A stretch of 64,000 nucleotides of DNA from Aphodosoma sp045631465. GTDB lineage: Bacteria; Bacteroidota; Bacteroidia; Bacteroidales; Paludibacteraceae. Below the pieces are notes generated by a model. The model was not told where the DNA came from and did no database searches. It saw only the letters and a program-made list of their open reading frames with translations. Both the position numbers and the translations under genes were made by a program. This document shows positions 9,511 to 18,168 of the stretch, piece by piece. Location of the stretch: the NCBI GenBank assembly GCA_045631465.1, contig JAZQUV010000011.1, forward strand, positions 1 to 64,000, in the 5' to 3' direction. Positions within the stretch are counted from its first letter, which is position 1. Each line of letters opens with the position of its first letter.

Positions 9511-10368
9511 ATGAATATCAATCTAAAAACAAAACTACTTTGCCTATTCTTATGCACTATATTCTGCAGTTGCTCAACATTCACAGGCGAAAAAATCGAA
9601 AAAGTATTCGACATCGACAACTCCTACTCCAAACTACGTGTAGAAGATGATATCAATGTAATTATCAGCAACGAACAAGACCAAATCTCTGTAATTACAA
9701 CTGGAAATATCATCAACAATGTTGTAATCGAAGAAAGAGACAACAAATTAAGATTATATCTCGCAAAAAACAACCTCATCTCTCGCTCCAACATACAAAT
9801 AATCTTACCATACAATCCAAACCTACAAGAAGTCGAACTTAATGGTGCATCCAAATTCCAATCAGAATTTGCCCTTAAAAACAAAGAAATCGACATAGAC
9901 CTCTCTAGTGCTTCCGACTTCAAATGCGATATCGAAGCCGATGAAATAGAAATCAATCTATCTGAATCATCTGATTTCAGAGGAAACTTAACTGCTCAAA
10001 ACATCGATATCGAACAATCCGGATCTTCTGACTTGGAAGGAAACATAACTGCTCAAAACATCGACATCGAACTCCATGGTTCAGCTGACGCCACCCTTAT
10101 AGGAGAAACAGATAGACTCACAATAAAATTATCTGGATCTAGTAATATAACAAAAAAGATCATAGACAACCACTATTCTCTCATCTGCAACCAATGCGAG
10201 TGCGACTTATCTGGCTCAAGCGATGCTTATATCCATTGCAACGATAATATCAACATTATCAACCTCTCAGGTTCAAGCAAACTTCACTACACTGGCAACG
10301 CTAAAATCACACTCAATTATGGCGATAATATCTCTGGTAGTTCTGACATAATCCATGACACTCTATAA
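9511..10368 (+). CDS. DUF2807 lipoprotein (head GIN domain, adhesin-like)
   Basis: The protein has 285 residues. The hydrophobic N-terminus ends in FCSC, with Cys21 the likely lipidated residue. The mature part is a parallel beta-helix-like repeat with the recurring words LSGSSD, SGSSDLEG and LSESSDF about every 20 residues. This is typical of the DUF2807 putative auto-transporter adhesin family common in Bacteroidota. The family has no established enzymatic role. It is probably an outer-membrane-anchored surface protein. It lies in tandem between the methyltransferase and the adenosyltransferase, but no functional link is evident. Confidence 0.85.
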   Translation: MNINLKTKLLCLFLCTIFCSCSTFTGEKIEKVFDIDNSYSKLRVEDDINVIISNEQDQISVITTGNIINNVVIEERDNKLRLYLAKNNLISRSNIQIILPYNPNLQEVELNGASKFQSEFALKNKEIDIDLSSASDFKCDIEADEIEINLSESSDFRGNLTAQNIDIEQSGSSDLEGNITAQNIDIELHGSADATLIGETDRLTIKLSGSSNITKKIIDNHYSLICNQCECDLSGSSDAYIHCNDNINIINLSGSSKLHYTGNAKITLNYGDNISGSSDIIHDTL

Positions 10369-10395
10369 CTTAAGACAAAGCTTAAACTCGAAAAT

Positions 10396-10941
10396 ATGAA
10401 AATATACACAAAAACTGGCGACAAAGGAACTACCTCGCTAATCGGGGGCAAACGCGTTCTAAAAAATTCCGACAAACTAAATGCCTACGGCACTATCGAC
10501 GAACTAAATTCATTCCTCGGACTCCTTCGCGCCAAAACAAATGACGAAAATATAAAAGCCGAAATTCTCGACATACAAAACACTCTTTTTGCCGTCGGTG
10601 CACACCTCGCCCTTGACGAAAATGTCGAAAAAATTCCCGATTTCGCGCAAATCCACGACGAAAAAATCGAAAAAATCGAGAATTTAATCGATTTTTTTCA
10701 AGAAAATTTACCAAAAATCACGAATTTTATAATTTACGGCGAAAATGAAATTTCTGCAATTTGTCACGTATGCCGTGCTGTTTGCCGTCGTGCCGAACGC
10801 GAAATTATCACTGTAAATCAACAATATACAATCGACACAAACGTCATCACATACATCAATCGCCTATCAGATTTCCTCTTTGTTCTGGCACGAGTTTTCA
10901 CCCAAAATGAAGAAAAAAGCGAATTTTTGTGGAAAAAGTAA
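10396..10941 (+). CDS. pduO: Cob(I)alamin adenosyltransferase, PduO type
   Basis: The protein has 181 residues, the usual length of the PduO/MMAB family. It transfers the 5'-deoxyadenosyl group of ATP to cob(I)alamin to make adenosylcobalamin. The ATP-binding N-terminal segment KIYTKTGDKGTTSLIGG and the later CRRAERE motif (about 133-139) plus an N-x-x-SD-x-LF-x-LAR segment near the C-terminus are diagnostic. It is a cytosolic trimer in known relatives. Only this cobalamin gene is present here, so it probably serves salvage for B12-dependent enzymes encoded elsewhere. Codon use at 10600-10740 is very rich in AAA/GAA/TTT, as in the neighbours. Confidence 0.93.
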   Translation: MKIYTKTGDKGTTSLIGGKRVLKNSDKLNAYGTIDELNSFLGLLRAKTNDENIKAEILDIQNTLFAVGAHLALDENVEKIPDFAQIHDEKIEKIENLIDFFQENLPKITNFIIYGENEISAICHVCRAVCRRAEREIITVNQQYTIDTNVITYINRLSDFLFVLARVFTQNEEKSEFLWKK

Positions 10942-10961
10942 AATAATTGAAAAAAAAATAT

Positions 10962-10969
10962 TATTTTTG
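10962..10969 (+). promoter_or_regulatory. Possible -7 box (TATTTTTG)
   Basis: A TATTTTTG box just after pduO could serve the DUF2795 gene at 11077. No TTG lies at the right distance upstream, so support is weak. The leader holds about three tandem copies of a CACTAAACAATAAT-like word (11024-11075). Confidence 0.35.
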
Positions 10970-11076
10970 CACTTTGAAAGTCATACTGTATTCTTGGGTA
11001 TATTATACCCCCCTAACTTCGTACACTAAACAATAATCACTAAACAATAATCACTAAACAATATACAGTAAACAAT

Positions 11077-11298
11077 ATGTACTGGACACTCGAACTTGCA
11101 TCAAAACTCGAAGACGCACCATGGCCAGCGTCTAAAGACGAACTTATCGACTACGCAATGCGCTCTGGAGCACCTCTCGAAGTAATCGAAAACCTCCAAG
11201 GTATTGAAGACGAAGGCGAAATCTACGAATCTATCGAAGATATTTGGCCTGATTACCCAAGCAAAGAAGACTTTTTCTTCAACGAAGAAGAATACTAA
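11077..11298 (+). CDS. Small acidic DUF2795 family protein
   Basis: The protein has 73 residues and begins MYWTLELASKLEDAPWPASK. It is highly acidic at the C-terminus (EDFFFNEEEY). This small protein is near-invariant across Bacteroidales and belongs to the DUF2795 group. A compact helical fold is expected, with no signal peptide and no known function. It sits alone between pduO and the type IX secretion operon. The conservation I remember makes the call confident despite the small size. Confidence 0.88.
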   Translation: MYWTLELASKLEDAPWPASKDELIDYAMRSGAPLEVIENLQGIEDEGEIYESIEDIWPDYPSKEDFFFNEEEY

Positions 11299-11379
11299 TA
11301 AACAAAAAAACTTTCTATTACCACAATTTTCAAACAAAAACATCGTTATATAAACAATAGAAAGTCTCAACAAGCAAAC

Positions 11380-12336
11380 ATGCAACTACGAAAAATAATA
11401 TTCATAGCAGTATTATCAATAATCTCTATTCACTACTCTGCAGCTCAATTCGATGGAATATATAGTCAATATATGCACATCAAACATTTCTACAACCCAG
11501 CTGCTGTAGGCGAACAAGAGTTAATGAAAATGTTAGTTGCTCAACGAATTGATTGGATTGGAATCAAAAATGCTCCAAAAACAACACTCTTCACTGTTAA
11601 CACACCTTTTAAAGTAGGCAAAACACAACACGCTGCGGGCATCCAATTCGTAAACGACATATTCGGCATATTTGCTAACCAACAAATCAATGTCCAATAT
11701 GCCTACAAATTAAAATTCGATTATGGAACTCTGAGTATCGGAGCTAACATAGGCGCTCTTAATTTAATATGTTATGGCGATAGTATAAAAATGGCAGAAA
11801 GTGACTATCACACTCCTTCCAATAGCGACCCTGCAATACCAATCGGCACTCAATCTGGCATAGGTTTCGACCTTGGATTAGGTATCTACTTTTCAAATAA
11901 CTCATGGTATGCTGGTCTATCTATACTACATGCACCTGGCGCTGAAATCAAACTCGGTGATAAATACGATTTCAAAGTCAACCAAACATTCACTGCCGTA
12001 GGAGGATACAACATTAAACTAAACTCACCAGACTATCAACTCAAACCTTCCATCCTATTCTACACCGACTTGGCCGCTTGGCAAGCCCAACTAAGCCTAC
12101 TACTCGACTACAAAAACAAATATTGGGGCGGACTTACATATAGCATACAAGATGCCGTATCTCTCTCTTTTGGTACCGAAATCATCGACGGACTTCAATT
12201 AGGTTATTGCTACGACATACCGGCATCATCTATGATACGCGCAACTCATGGTTCTCACGAACTATTCCTATCCTACGACTTTAATATATTTAAACCAAAA
12301 TATAATCAAAAACACAAAAGCATAAGACTTCTATAA
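11380..12336 (+). CDS. porP: PorP/SprF family type IX secretion outer-membrane protein
   Basis: The protein has 318 residues with a signal peptide (about 1-22). The mature start QFDGIYSQYMHIKHFYNPA is the hallmark of PorP/SprF, followed by alternating amphipathic strands that suggest an outer-membrane beta barrel. In known systems PorP/SprF-type proteins work with the type IX secretion machinery and may anchor or attach secreted proteins. It is the first gene of the cluster, with gldK starting only 3 bp after its stop. The arrangement porP-gldK-gldL-gldM-gldN matches the classic por operon of Porphyromonas. Confidence 0.92.
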   Translation: MQLRKIIFIAVLSIISIHYSAAQFDGIYSQYMHIKHFYNPAAVGEQELMKMLVAQRIDWIGIKNAPKTTLFTVNTPFKVGKTQHAAGIQFVNDIFGIFANQQINVQYAYKLKFDYGTLSIGANIGALNLICYGDSIKMAESDYHTPSNSDPAIPIGTQSGIGFDLGLGIYFSNNSWYAGLSILHAPGAEIKLGDKYDFKVNQTFTAVGGYNIKLNSPDYQLKPSILFYTDLAAWQAQLSLLLDYKNKYWGGLTYSIQDAVSLSFGTEIIDGLQLGYCYDIPASSMIRATHGSHELFLSYDFNIFKPKYNQKHKSIRLL

Positions 12337-12339
12337 AAT

Positions 12340-13764
12340 ATGAAAAAGCACATTCTTTTTGTACTAGCTGTTGCTGTAATTGTTATAGCATCAAGTTGTG
12401 GCCAGAAAAAAGGTCAATTAATCGGTATCTACGAAAAAGTAACTCCCGAAGTTACTCCGTACGGAATGGTTCACATCCCTCGTGGTTCTTTTGTTATGGG
12501 TCCAAATGATCAATCTGCTATTTGGGCTACTCAACCAAGCCAACGCGATGTTACTGTCGAGTCTTTTTGGATGGACATCACCGAAATCACTAACGGCGAA
12601 TACAAAGAATTCGTATATTGGGTGCGCGACTCTATCGCTCGTACTCACTTGATGCGCATGGAAGCTAACGAATTAGGTATCGAAGCCGATGCTGCCAAAT
12701 GGTATACACTCAAATATGACCCATACAACGAAGCTGCTGACCCTGACACTCTCCTCAATTGGAAAGCTAAAATTCCATGGAATGCTAAATGGACATACGA
12801 AGGCGACGAAGAAGCAAACCTTACTTACCTCGCTGTAAATACAGTATTCTACCAATCTGCCGACAAAACTGAAGAACGTCAGCTCAATGCTCATATCATG
12901 AACTATAGCTACGAATGGCTCGCTCGCGACCAAGCTAAATTGCCTGGCAACTCTTTCAACCCAAAAACTGGTAAATACCACGACTATGCTAAGGTGCGCA
13001 TCGACACAGCTTACTACGACGAAAATGGTGCTATCGTAAACAAAGTTATAGAAAAACAACTCCGCACTCGTGGCGACCTTATCTCTCGCCGTATCATCAA
13101 CATCTATCCTGATACAATGTGCTGGATGACAGAGTTCACTTATAGCTACAACGAACCTGCTATGCTCAACTATTTCTCTCACGCTAGTTATGGCATGTTC
13201 CCTGTTGTTGGTATCACTTGGGAACAAGCTCAAGCTTTCTGTAACTGGAGAAACAAAATCTACAAAGATGCTAGCAAACTCCCACGTGCTCAAGAATATC
13301 GTCTCCCTACCGAAGCTGAATGGGAATATGCAGCGCGCGGTGGTCGTCACAATACTGCTTATCCTTGGGGTGGTCCATACATCCGCGATGCTAAGGGCTG
13401 TTTTATGGCAAACTTCAAACCTATGCGCGGTAACTATACCGAAGATGGTTATTTCATCCCTTCTACAGTTGGTACCTACGACCCTAACGACTATGGTCTA
13501 TACGACATGGCTGGTAACGTATCTGAATGGACCGACGATACTTACGACGAAGCAACTGGTACATTCGTTCTCGATATGAACCCAAGCTACAAATACGAAG
13601 CTCGCGAAGGTGACAAAAAAATCATGCGTCGCAAAGTTATCAAAGGTGGTTCTTGGAAAGACGTAGGTGCTTATCTCCAATGCGGTATGCGCGATTTCGA
13701 ATACCAAGACGTTTGCCGTCCTTCTATCGGATTCCGCTGCGTTCGCACTCATATCGGTGATTAA
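12340..13764 (+). CDS. gldK: Type IX secretion ring lipoprotein GldK/PorK
   Basis: The protein has 474 residues. The lipobox IASSC gives a lipidated Cys20. The rest is an FGE-sulfatase-like fold: HIPRGSFVMGPND at about 46, DITEITNGEYKEFV, then RLPTEAEWEYAARGG at about 322-336 and AGNVSEWTDDTYDE. GldK/PorK with GldN/PorN forms the periplasmic ring bound to the outer membrane in the type IX secretion system. A large insertion between the two halves of the FGE fold (about 100-300) is normal for GldK. It shares the fold, but not the repeat architecture, of the giant protein at 1111-6837. Confidence 0.95.
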   Translation: MKKHILFVLAVAVIVIASSCGQKKGQLIGIYEKVTPEVTPYGMVHIPRGSFVMGPNDQSAIWATQPSQRDVTVESFWMDITEITNGEYKEFVYWVRDSIARTHLMRMEANELGIEADAAKWYTLKYDPYNEAADPDTLLNWKAKIPWNAKWTYEGDEEANLTYLAVNTVFYQSADKTEERQLNAHIMNYSYEWLARDQAKLPGNSFNPKTGKYHDYAKVRIDTAYYDENGAIVNKVIEKQLRTRGDLISRRIINIYPDTMCWMTEFTYSYNEPAMLNYFSHASYGMFPVVGITWEQAQAFCNWRNKIYKDASKLPRAQEYRLPTEAEWEYAARGGRHNTAYPWGGPYIRDAKGCFMANFKPMRGNYTEDGYFIPSTVGTYDPNDYGLYDMAGNVSEWTDDTYDEATGTFVLDMNPSYKYEAREGDKKIMRRKVIKGGSWKDVGAYLQCGMRDFEYQDVCRPSIGFRCVRTHIGD

Positions 13765-13814
13765 TAAATATAAACTTTAAATCTATAATCAAAAACTTTC
13801 AATTTACTTTAATT

Positions 13815-14696
13815 ATGGCAACAAAAACAGAGCAAGGCAAAAAACAAGGCCTTTGGGGAAAAATTCAAGATTGGTATGCACAACCAGGTATTCAAATGGC
13901 AGTAGGTATGGTATACTCTATTGGTGCTGCTGTCGTTATCGTTGGTGCTCTCTTTAAAATCATGCACTGGCCTGGTGCAGGTGTTATGCTTACTGCAGGT
14001 ATGATGACAGAGGCTATCTTGTTTACTATCGGTATCTTCGAAAAACCTCACGCAACATATCATTGGGAACATGTATTCCCTTCTCTTGTAGAAGAAGAAG
14101 CTAATCCTCTTAATATTTCTGGTAACATCGGCGGTGGTGTTGGCGTTGCTATGCCTGGCATGGAAAAAATGTCAGACGAAGATGCTAAAAAATTAACTGA
14201 AAGCATCAAAAATATGAGCGAAACTGCAGCTCAACTCGCTAATATTAGCCGCGTTGCAGGTCTTACTGATTCTTATGCTAACAACCTCCAAAAAGCATCT
14301 GAAGCTGCTGCTCAATTCGCAACTAAACAACAAAACCTCGACGAAGCTACTAACACTCTTCTCTCTTCATATAAAGGTATTGCCGACAATATGTTAGCTG
14401 CTGAAGACAAAACTAAATCATTCGCTGAAAAAGCAAGTGAACTTAGCAAAAACCTCGGTTCAATCAACACTTCTTACGAACTTCAACTCAAAGGCATCCA
14501 AGCTCAAGCTTCTGCTATCGAATCTCAAACTAGCAAAATCAATGCTGTTACAAGCGAATTCGAAAAATTGCATACTGCTGTCAGCGCTTCATCTAAAAAC
14601 ATGGATGCTTACAAACAAATGACAGACCAACTTGCTAAAAACGTTTCTGACCTTAACAACGTTTATGGCAATATGCTTAATGCTATTAAAGCATAA
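13815..14696 (+). CDS. gldL: Type IX secretion motor subunit GldL/PorL
   Basis: The protein has 293 residues. Two membrane helices lie at about 28-47 and 54-74, followed by a long cytoplasmic helical, Ala/Ser/Lys-rich coiled-coil tail. A glutamate inside the second helix (Glu66 in MMTEAILF) and a lysine between the helices (Lys48 in FKIMHWPG) correspond to the charged residues known to matter for proton-driven rotation in GldL. With GldM it forms the inner-membrane motor that powers type IX secretion and gliding. It lies 50 bp after gldK. Confidence 0.95.
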   Translation: MATKTEQGKKQGLWGKIQDWYAQPGIQMAVGMVYSIGAAVVIVGALFKIMHWPGAGVMLTAGMMTEAILFTIGIFEKPHATYHWEHVFPSLVEEEANPLNISGNIGGGVGVAMPGMEKMSDEDAKKLTESIKNMSETAAQLANISRVAGLTDSYANNLQKASEAAAQFATKQQNLDEATNTLLSSYKGIADNMLAAEDKTKSFAEKASELSKNLGSINTSYELQLKGIQAQASAIESQTSKINAVTSEFEKLHTAVSASSKNMDAYKQMTDQLAKNVSDLNNVYGNMLNAIKA

Positions 14697-14750
14697 TTCA
14701 AACTCATTTTATTATAAACTCAAATTTTTCAATCCCTAAATTTAAACAAA

Positions 14751-16307
14751 ATGAGTGGAGCTAAGAACTGTCCGGAAACCCCGAGACAAAAAATGATTGG
14801 TATGATGTATTTGGTGCTCACCGCTATGTTGGCACTGAATGTATCCGCAGATATTTTGAATGGTTTCGATATGGTTAACGATAGTCTTAACACAGCTATC
14901 GAAAACTCAAAAACAAGAAACCACAATCTATATGGAGATATGCAAGCTCTATATGATTTGAACCCTACTAAAGTTGGCGAATGGCTCGAAAAAGCAAACA
15001 AAGTAAAAGAAGAATCAGACAAAATGTTCGACCTTTTACAAGAGTTTAAAGTAGGCATCATCGCTCTCGCCGACGGTAAAAATGCTGACCCAGAAGGTAA
15101 TGTTATCTTAAAACGCGACGACACTAACGTATCTGGTGAATATGCCGAAGTAGGTACTACCAAAAGACGTGGTAACGAACTCAAAAATGCTATTGACAAC
15201 TATCGTATTTTTGTTGAAGAAATGTTCGGCAACGACTCTCTTCGTACAAAAATCTACGATGCAATGTATAACACCGACCCTATTAAGAAAAAAGCAGACG
15301 AACCTGCTGTTGAATGGGTCGACAATACATTTGCTCACATGCCTGCTGTTGCTGTAATCACAATGTTGTCAAAATATCAAACTGACGTACGCAACACCGA
15401 AGCTGAATTGTTACAATACTTTATTCAACAACAAGATGCTGGTGACTTCCGTGTAAACAAAATTCAAGCTCGTCTTATTCCTGACTCTAAAAATGTAATG
15501 CAAGGTGGTAGATACCACGCCGAAATTGCATTGATGGCTGTCGATACAACTAAGGTTCCTACTTACTATATCGGAGAAAATCAATTGGATAGTTGCATCA
15601 TCGATATTCCATGTAACCAAATCGGTACATTCCCTATCAAAGGTCGCCTCGAAATGATTGACCAATATGGTGCTACTCAAACCTACGAATTCGAAGACCA
15701 CTACATGGTGTCTGCTCCTGCTGCTACAGTTGCAAACATCGATATGAACGTAGTTTACAAAGGTTACGACAACAAAATGGAAATCTCTGTTCCTGGTATT
15801 GCTGATAGCCAACTTCGCGTATCTGCTAGTGGTGCTTCTATTTCTAAATCTGGCAACCAATATATCTGTAAACCTACTGCCGATAGAGAAATTACAATCT
15901 CTGTTTCTGCTGATGTTGATGGAAAAATCCAATCTATTGGTCAGAAAAAATTCCGTGTACGTCCAGTGCCTTCTCCTACTGCGTTCTTGCGCTTAGAAAA
16001 TAATGAATTGTATAATCCAGACCTCGAAGGCGTAAAACTCAGAAGACGTGACTTGTATTCTGCAACTGTTGTAGCCGAATATGCCGATGGTATGTTGAAT
16101 GCCAACTTTACAGTTAAACAATTTACACTTTATATTCAACAAGGTGCGGGTTGGGACAACCTAACTGTTAAAGGCAATAAATTGACTGACAAAGAAGTAG
16201 ATCGTCTCAAAAAACTCAAAGCTGGACAAAAATTCTATTTCGGTGATATTCAATACACTGGTCCTAAAAGTGGCAAACTTTCTATGGGTATGATTGACAT
16301 GCCTTAA
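14751..16307 (+). CDS. gldM: Type IX secretion motor subunit GldM/PorM
   Basis: The protein has 518 residues. After a short cytoplasmic start (MSGAKNCPETPRQKMIGM) a single membrane helix spans about 15-34. It is followed by a large periplasmic part that in known structures folds into four elongated domains (D1-D4). It contacts the GldL helix bundle in the inner membrane and reaches the GldK/GldN ring. The length agrees with the family. It lies in the middle of the operon, 54 bp after gldL and 18 bp before gldN. Confidence 0.95.
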   Translation: MSGAKNCPETPRQKMIGMMYLVLTAMLALNVSADILNGFDMVNDSLNTAIENSKTRNHNLYGDMQALYDLNPTKVGEWLEKANKVKEESDKMFDLLQEFKVGIIALADGKNADPEGNVILKRDDTNVSGEYAEVGTTKRRGNELKNAIDNYRIFVEEMFGNDSLRTKIYDAMYNTDPIKKKADEPAVEWVDNTFAHMPAVAVITMLSKYQTDVRNTEAELLQYFIQQQDAGDFRVNKIQARLIPDSKNVMQGGRYHAEIALMAVDTTKVPTYYIGENQLDSCIIDIPCNQIGTFPIKGRLEMIDQYGATQTYEFEDHYMVSAPAATVANIDMNVVYKGYDNKMEISVPGIADSQLRVSASGASISKSGNQYICKPTADREITISVSADVDGKIQSIGQKKFRVRPVPSPTAFLRLENNELYNPDLEGVKLRRRDLYSATVVAEYADGMLNANFTVKQFTLYIQQGAGWDNLTVKGNKLTDKEVDRLKKLKAGQKFYFGDIQYTGPKSGKLSMGMIDMP

Positions 16308-16325
16308 TAAAAATACACTTCTAAT

Positions 16326-17219
16326 ATGAAACGTAACAAAGTTTTATTTACATTAATTATTCTTCTTGTCTGTGCTTTTGCTAACGCACAAAAAGAGATA
16401 CCTGATAGTACTGAAGTACTATTCGACGACAATGGTAGCTTTACAAGAGTTATAAATACTCCAGATGAAGTTGAGGCCAAATTAATAAGAATCAATCCTC
16501 TAATCGATGAAGTTGTATGGCGCAAAGTAGTTACTCGCGTTATCGACCTTCGTGAGCAGATGAATCGTCCTCTCTACTATCCAAAAACTGATATGGACGA
16601 AATTTCTCAAAAAAACCTCTTCGCTATAATGATGTATTATTTCTACAAAGGCGACCTTGTGGGCTACGAAGATGGTGTCGGTGGTCCTAATGTGCCTAAA
16701 TTTATCGAAGAGAACAAAAGAAAATTCGAAGATATCGACTTCCTCAATGGATACGATAACTATGAGGATTATCCTTCTATCTACGAAAAAATCAACTATC
16801 TTTCTGAGGGTGTGATTAAATATTATGTGCAAGAAGTTTGGTATTTCAACAAAACAACTTCTACGTTTCATAACAAAATCATTGCTATTGCACCTTTCTT
16901 TGACGAAAGATATCACGTACATAACGGAGGTGATGGTGCTCCTAAAACAAAAGACGGTATCATTTGGTTCCCTTATGACAAACTTCGTCCTTTCCTCCAA
17001 GAAGAATTCGTAAAAATGACAGGTCGCAACATCACTCCTCTTGTCAATTTCGATGACTTCTTCACTACTCGTCAATTCTACGGCTATATCGTAAAAGACC
17101 ACGATATCCAAAATCGTGAATTGAAAGATGTTTCTACCGATCCTATTTACATTAAACAAGAACAAGATCGCATCGAAAACGAAATTCTTAATTTCGAACA
17201 GGATTTGTGGACATATTAA
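16326..17219 (+). CDS. gldN: Type IX secretion ring protein GldN/PorN
   Basis: The protein has 297 residues with a signal peptide (about 1-21, ending ANAQ). The mature protein has the GldN features INPLIDEVVWRKVVTRVIDL and NRPLYYPKTDMDEISQKNLF, and later WFPYDKLRPFLQEEFVKM. It is the soluble periplasmic partner of GldK in the type IX secretion ring. It is the last gene of the operon and is followed within 40 bp by a strong terminator. Confidence 0.95.
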   Translation: MKRNKVLFTLIILLVCAFANAQKEIPDSTEVLFDDNGSFTRVINTPDEVEAKLIRINPLIDEVVWRKVVTRVIDLREQMNRPLYYPKTDMDEISQKNLFAIMMYYFYKGDLVGYEDGVGGPNVPKFIEENKRKFEDIDFLNGYDNYEDYPSIYEKINYLSEGVIKYYVQEVWYFNKTTSTFHNKIIAIAPFFDERYHVHNGGDGAPKTKDGIIWFPYDKLRPFLQEEFVKMTGRNITPLVNFDDFFTTRQFYGYIVKDHDIQNRELKDVSTDPIYIKQEQDRIENEILNFEQDLWTY

Positions 17220-17254
17220 TTTCCTAAAAAGTTTCTATAAAACTTTCAATAAAC

Positions 17255-17287
17255 AAAAAAGAGAGAAACAAATTGTTTCTCTCTTTT
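17255..17287 (+). terminator. Rho-independent terminator after gldN
   Basis: The stem is AAAAAAGAGAGAAAC paired with GTTTCTCTCTTTTTT, with a short loop and a T tract on the plus strand. The A tract on the other side lets it also stop the convergent RNA methyltransferase gene that ends at 17303. Confidence 0.9.
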
Positions 17288-17302
17288 TTATCATAACATA
17301 TA

Positions 17303-18064
17303 CTATCGTCTTCTAAATTCACTACAAACAATTGCCGTTGCCACTGCTACATTCAACGATTCACTTGTAACTACATCAATAGGATAACTTGGAATCAATA
17401 ATTTTTCCCCTATCTCACTCGCTACCTCTTTCGAAACCCCTTTACCTTCATTTCCCATTACAATAACGCCATGCGACGAAAGTTTTTTTGTGTATATCGA
17501 CTCTCCATCCAAAAATGTACCATAAATTGGATAATCACAATTTCTACACTGCTTCAAAAATTCAACCAAATCCACATAATACACCGCAACACGTGCCAAT
17601 GCACCCATAGTAGATTGCACGGTTTTTGAATTGTAAACATCAACAGTTGTTGCCGAACACACTATATTTTTTATCCCAAACCAATCTGCAATTCGAACAA
17701 TCGTACCCATATTACCTGGGTCCTGAACCGAATCCAATGCCAAAATCAATTGTTTATCTTTAAGCATTCCATCTATATCCAAATCAATATTTTGTCTATA
17801 AAACAATGCAAATACTGGCGAAGGTGTTGTCAACTGACTAATCTTCTTCATCTCTGATATATCTTCTATATCTATAATTTCATCTGCTTCTACTCTATTT
17901 TGCAACAACCACTCTTGAGTCGCTACAATAGTTTTTAGCTTAAAATATGGCAATAAGTCACCAACCAATTTAACACCTTCTGCTATAAAAACAGACTCTT
18001 TATCCCTATTCTTTTTCAACGAAAAAGAATTCAAATATTTAATTTTTGCCTTTGATAAATTCAT
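17303..18064 (-). CDS. TrmH/SpoU family RNA 2'-O-methyltransferase
   Basis: The protein has 253 residues. An N-terminal substrate-binding region (FIAEGVKLVGDLL) leads into a SPOUT catalytic domain. That domain has ALDSVQDPGNMGTIVRIADW at about 121-140, IVMGNEGKGV at about 201-210 and SESLNVAVATAIV at about 231-243. These are the three SpoU motifs that form the trefoil knot and bind SAM. The target is probably 23S rRNA or tRNA ribose, but the exact site cannot be told from sequence. It is convergent with gldN and divergent from the TamL-like gene, whose promoter overlaps its 5' end. Confidence 0.9.
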   Translation of the reverse strand: MNLSKAKIKYLNSFSLKKNRDKESVFIAEGVKLVGDLLPYFKLKTIVATQEWLLQNRVEADEIIDIEDISEMKKISQLTTPSPVFALFYRQNIDLDIDGMLKDKQLILALDSVQDPGNMGTIVRIADWFGIKNIVCSATTVDVYNSKTVQSTMGALARVAVYYVDLVEFLKQCRNCDYPIYGTFLDGESIYTKKLSSHGVIVMGNEGKGVSKEVASEIGEKLLIPSYPIDVVTSESLNVAVATAIVCSEFRRR

Positions 18065-18122
18065 ATAATCATAAAATTAAAAAACGATGTGCAAAGATAA
18101 TGAAAATTTCAATATTTTTTCG

Positions 18123-18130
18123 TATATTTG
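18123..18130 (+). promoter_or_regulatory. -7 box (TATATTTG) for the TamL-like gene
   Basis: TATATTTG lies 38 bp before the ATG at 18169. No clear -33 TTG is seen. Its position argues against an upstream ATG at 18046 as the real start. Confidence 0.5.
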
Positions 18131-18168
18131 CACCGAATTGTGTACTATTAAAGAACATTTTTTTACTA

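Noticed and set aside
18046..18168. Upstream in-frame ATG extending the TamL-like protein by 41 residues
   Set aside because: It overlaps the divergent methyltransferase start, precedes the -7 box, and gives no signal peptide, unlike ATG 18169.
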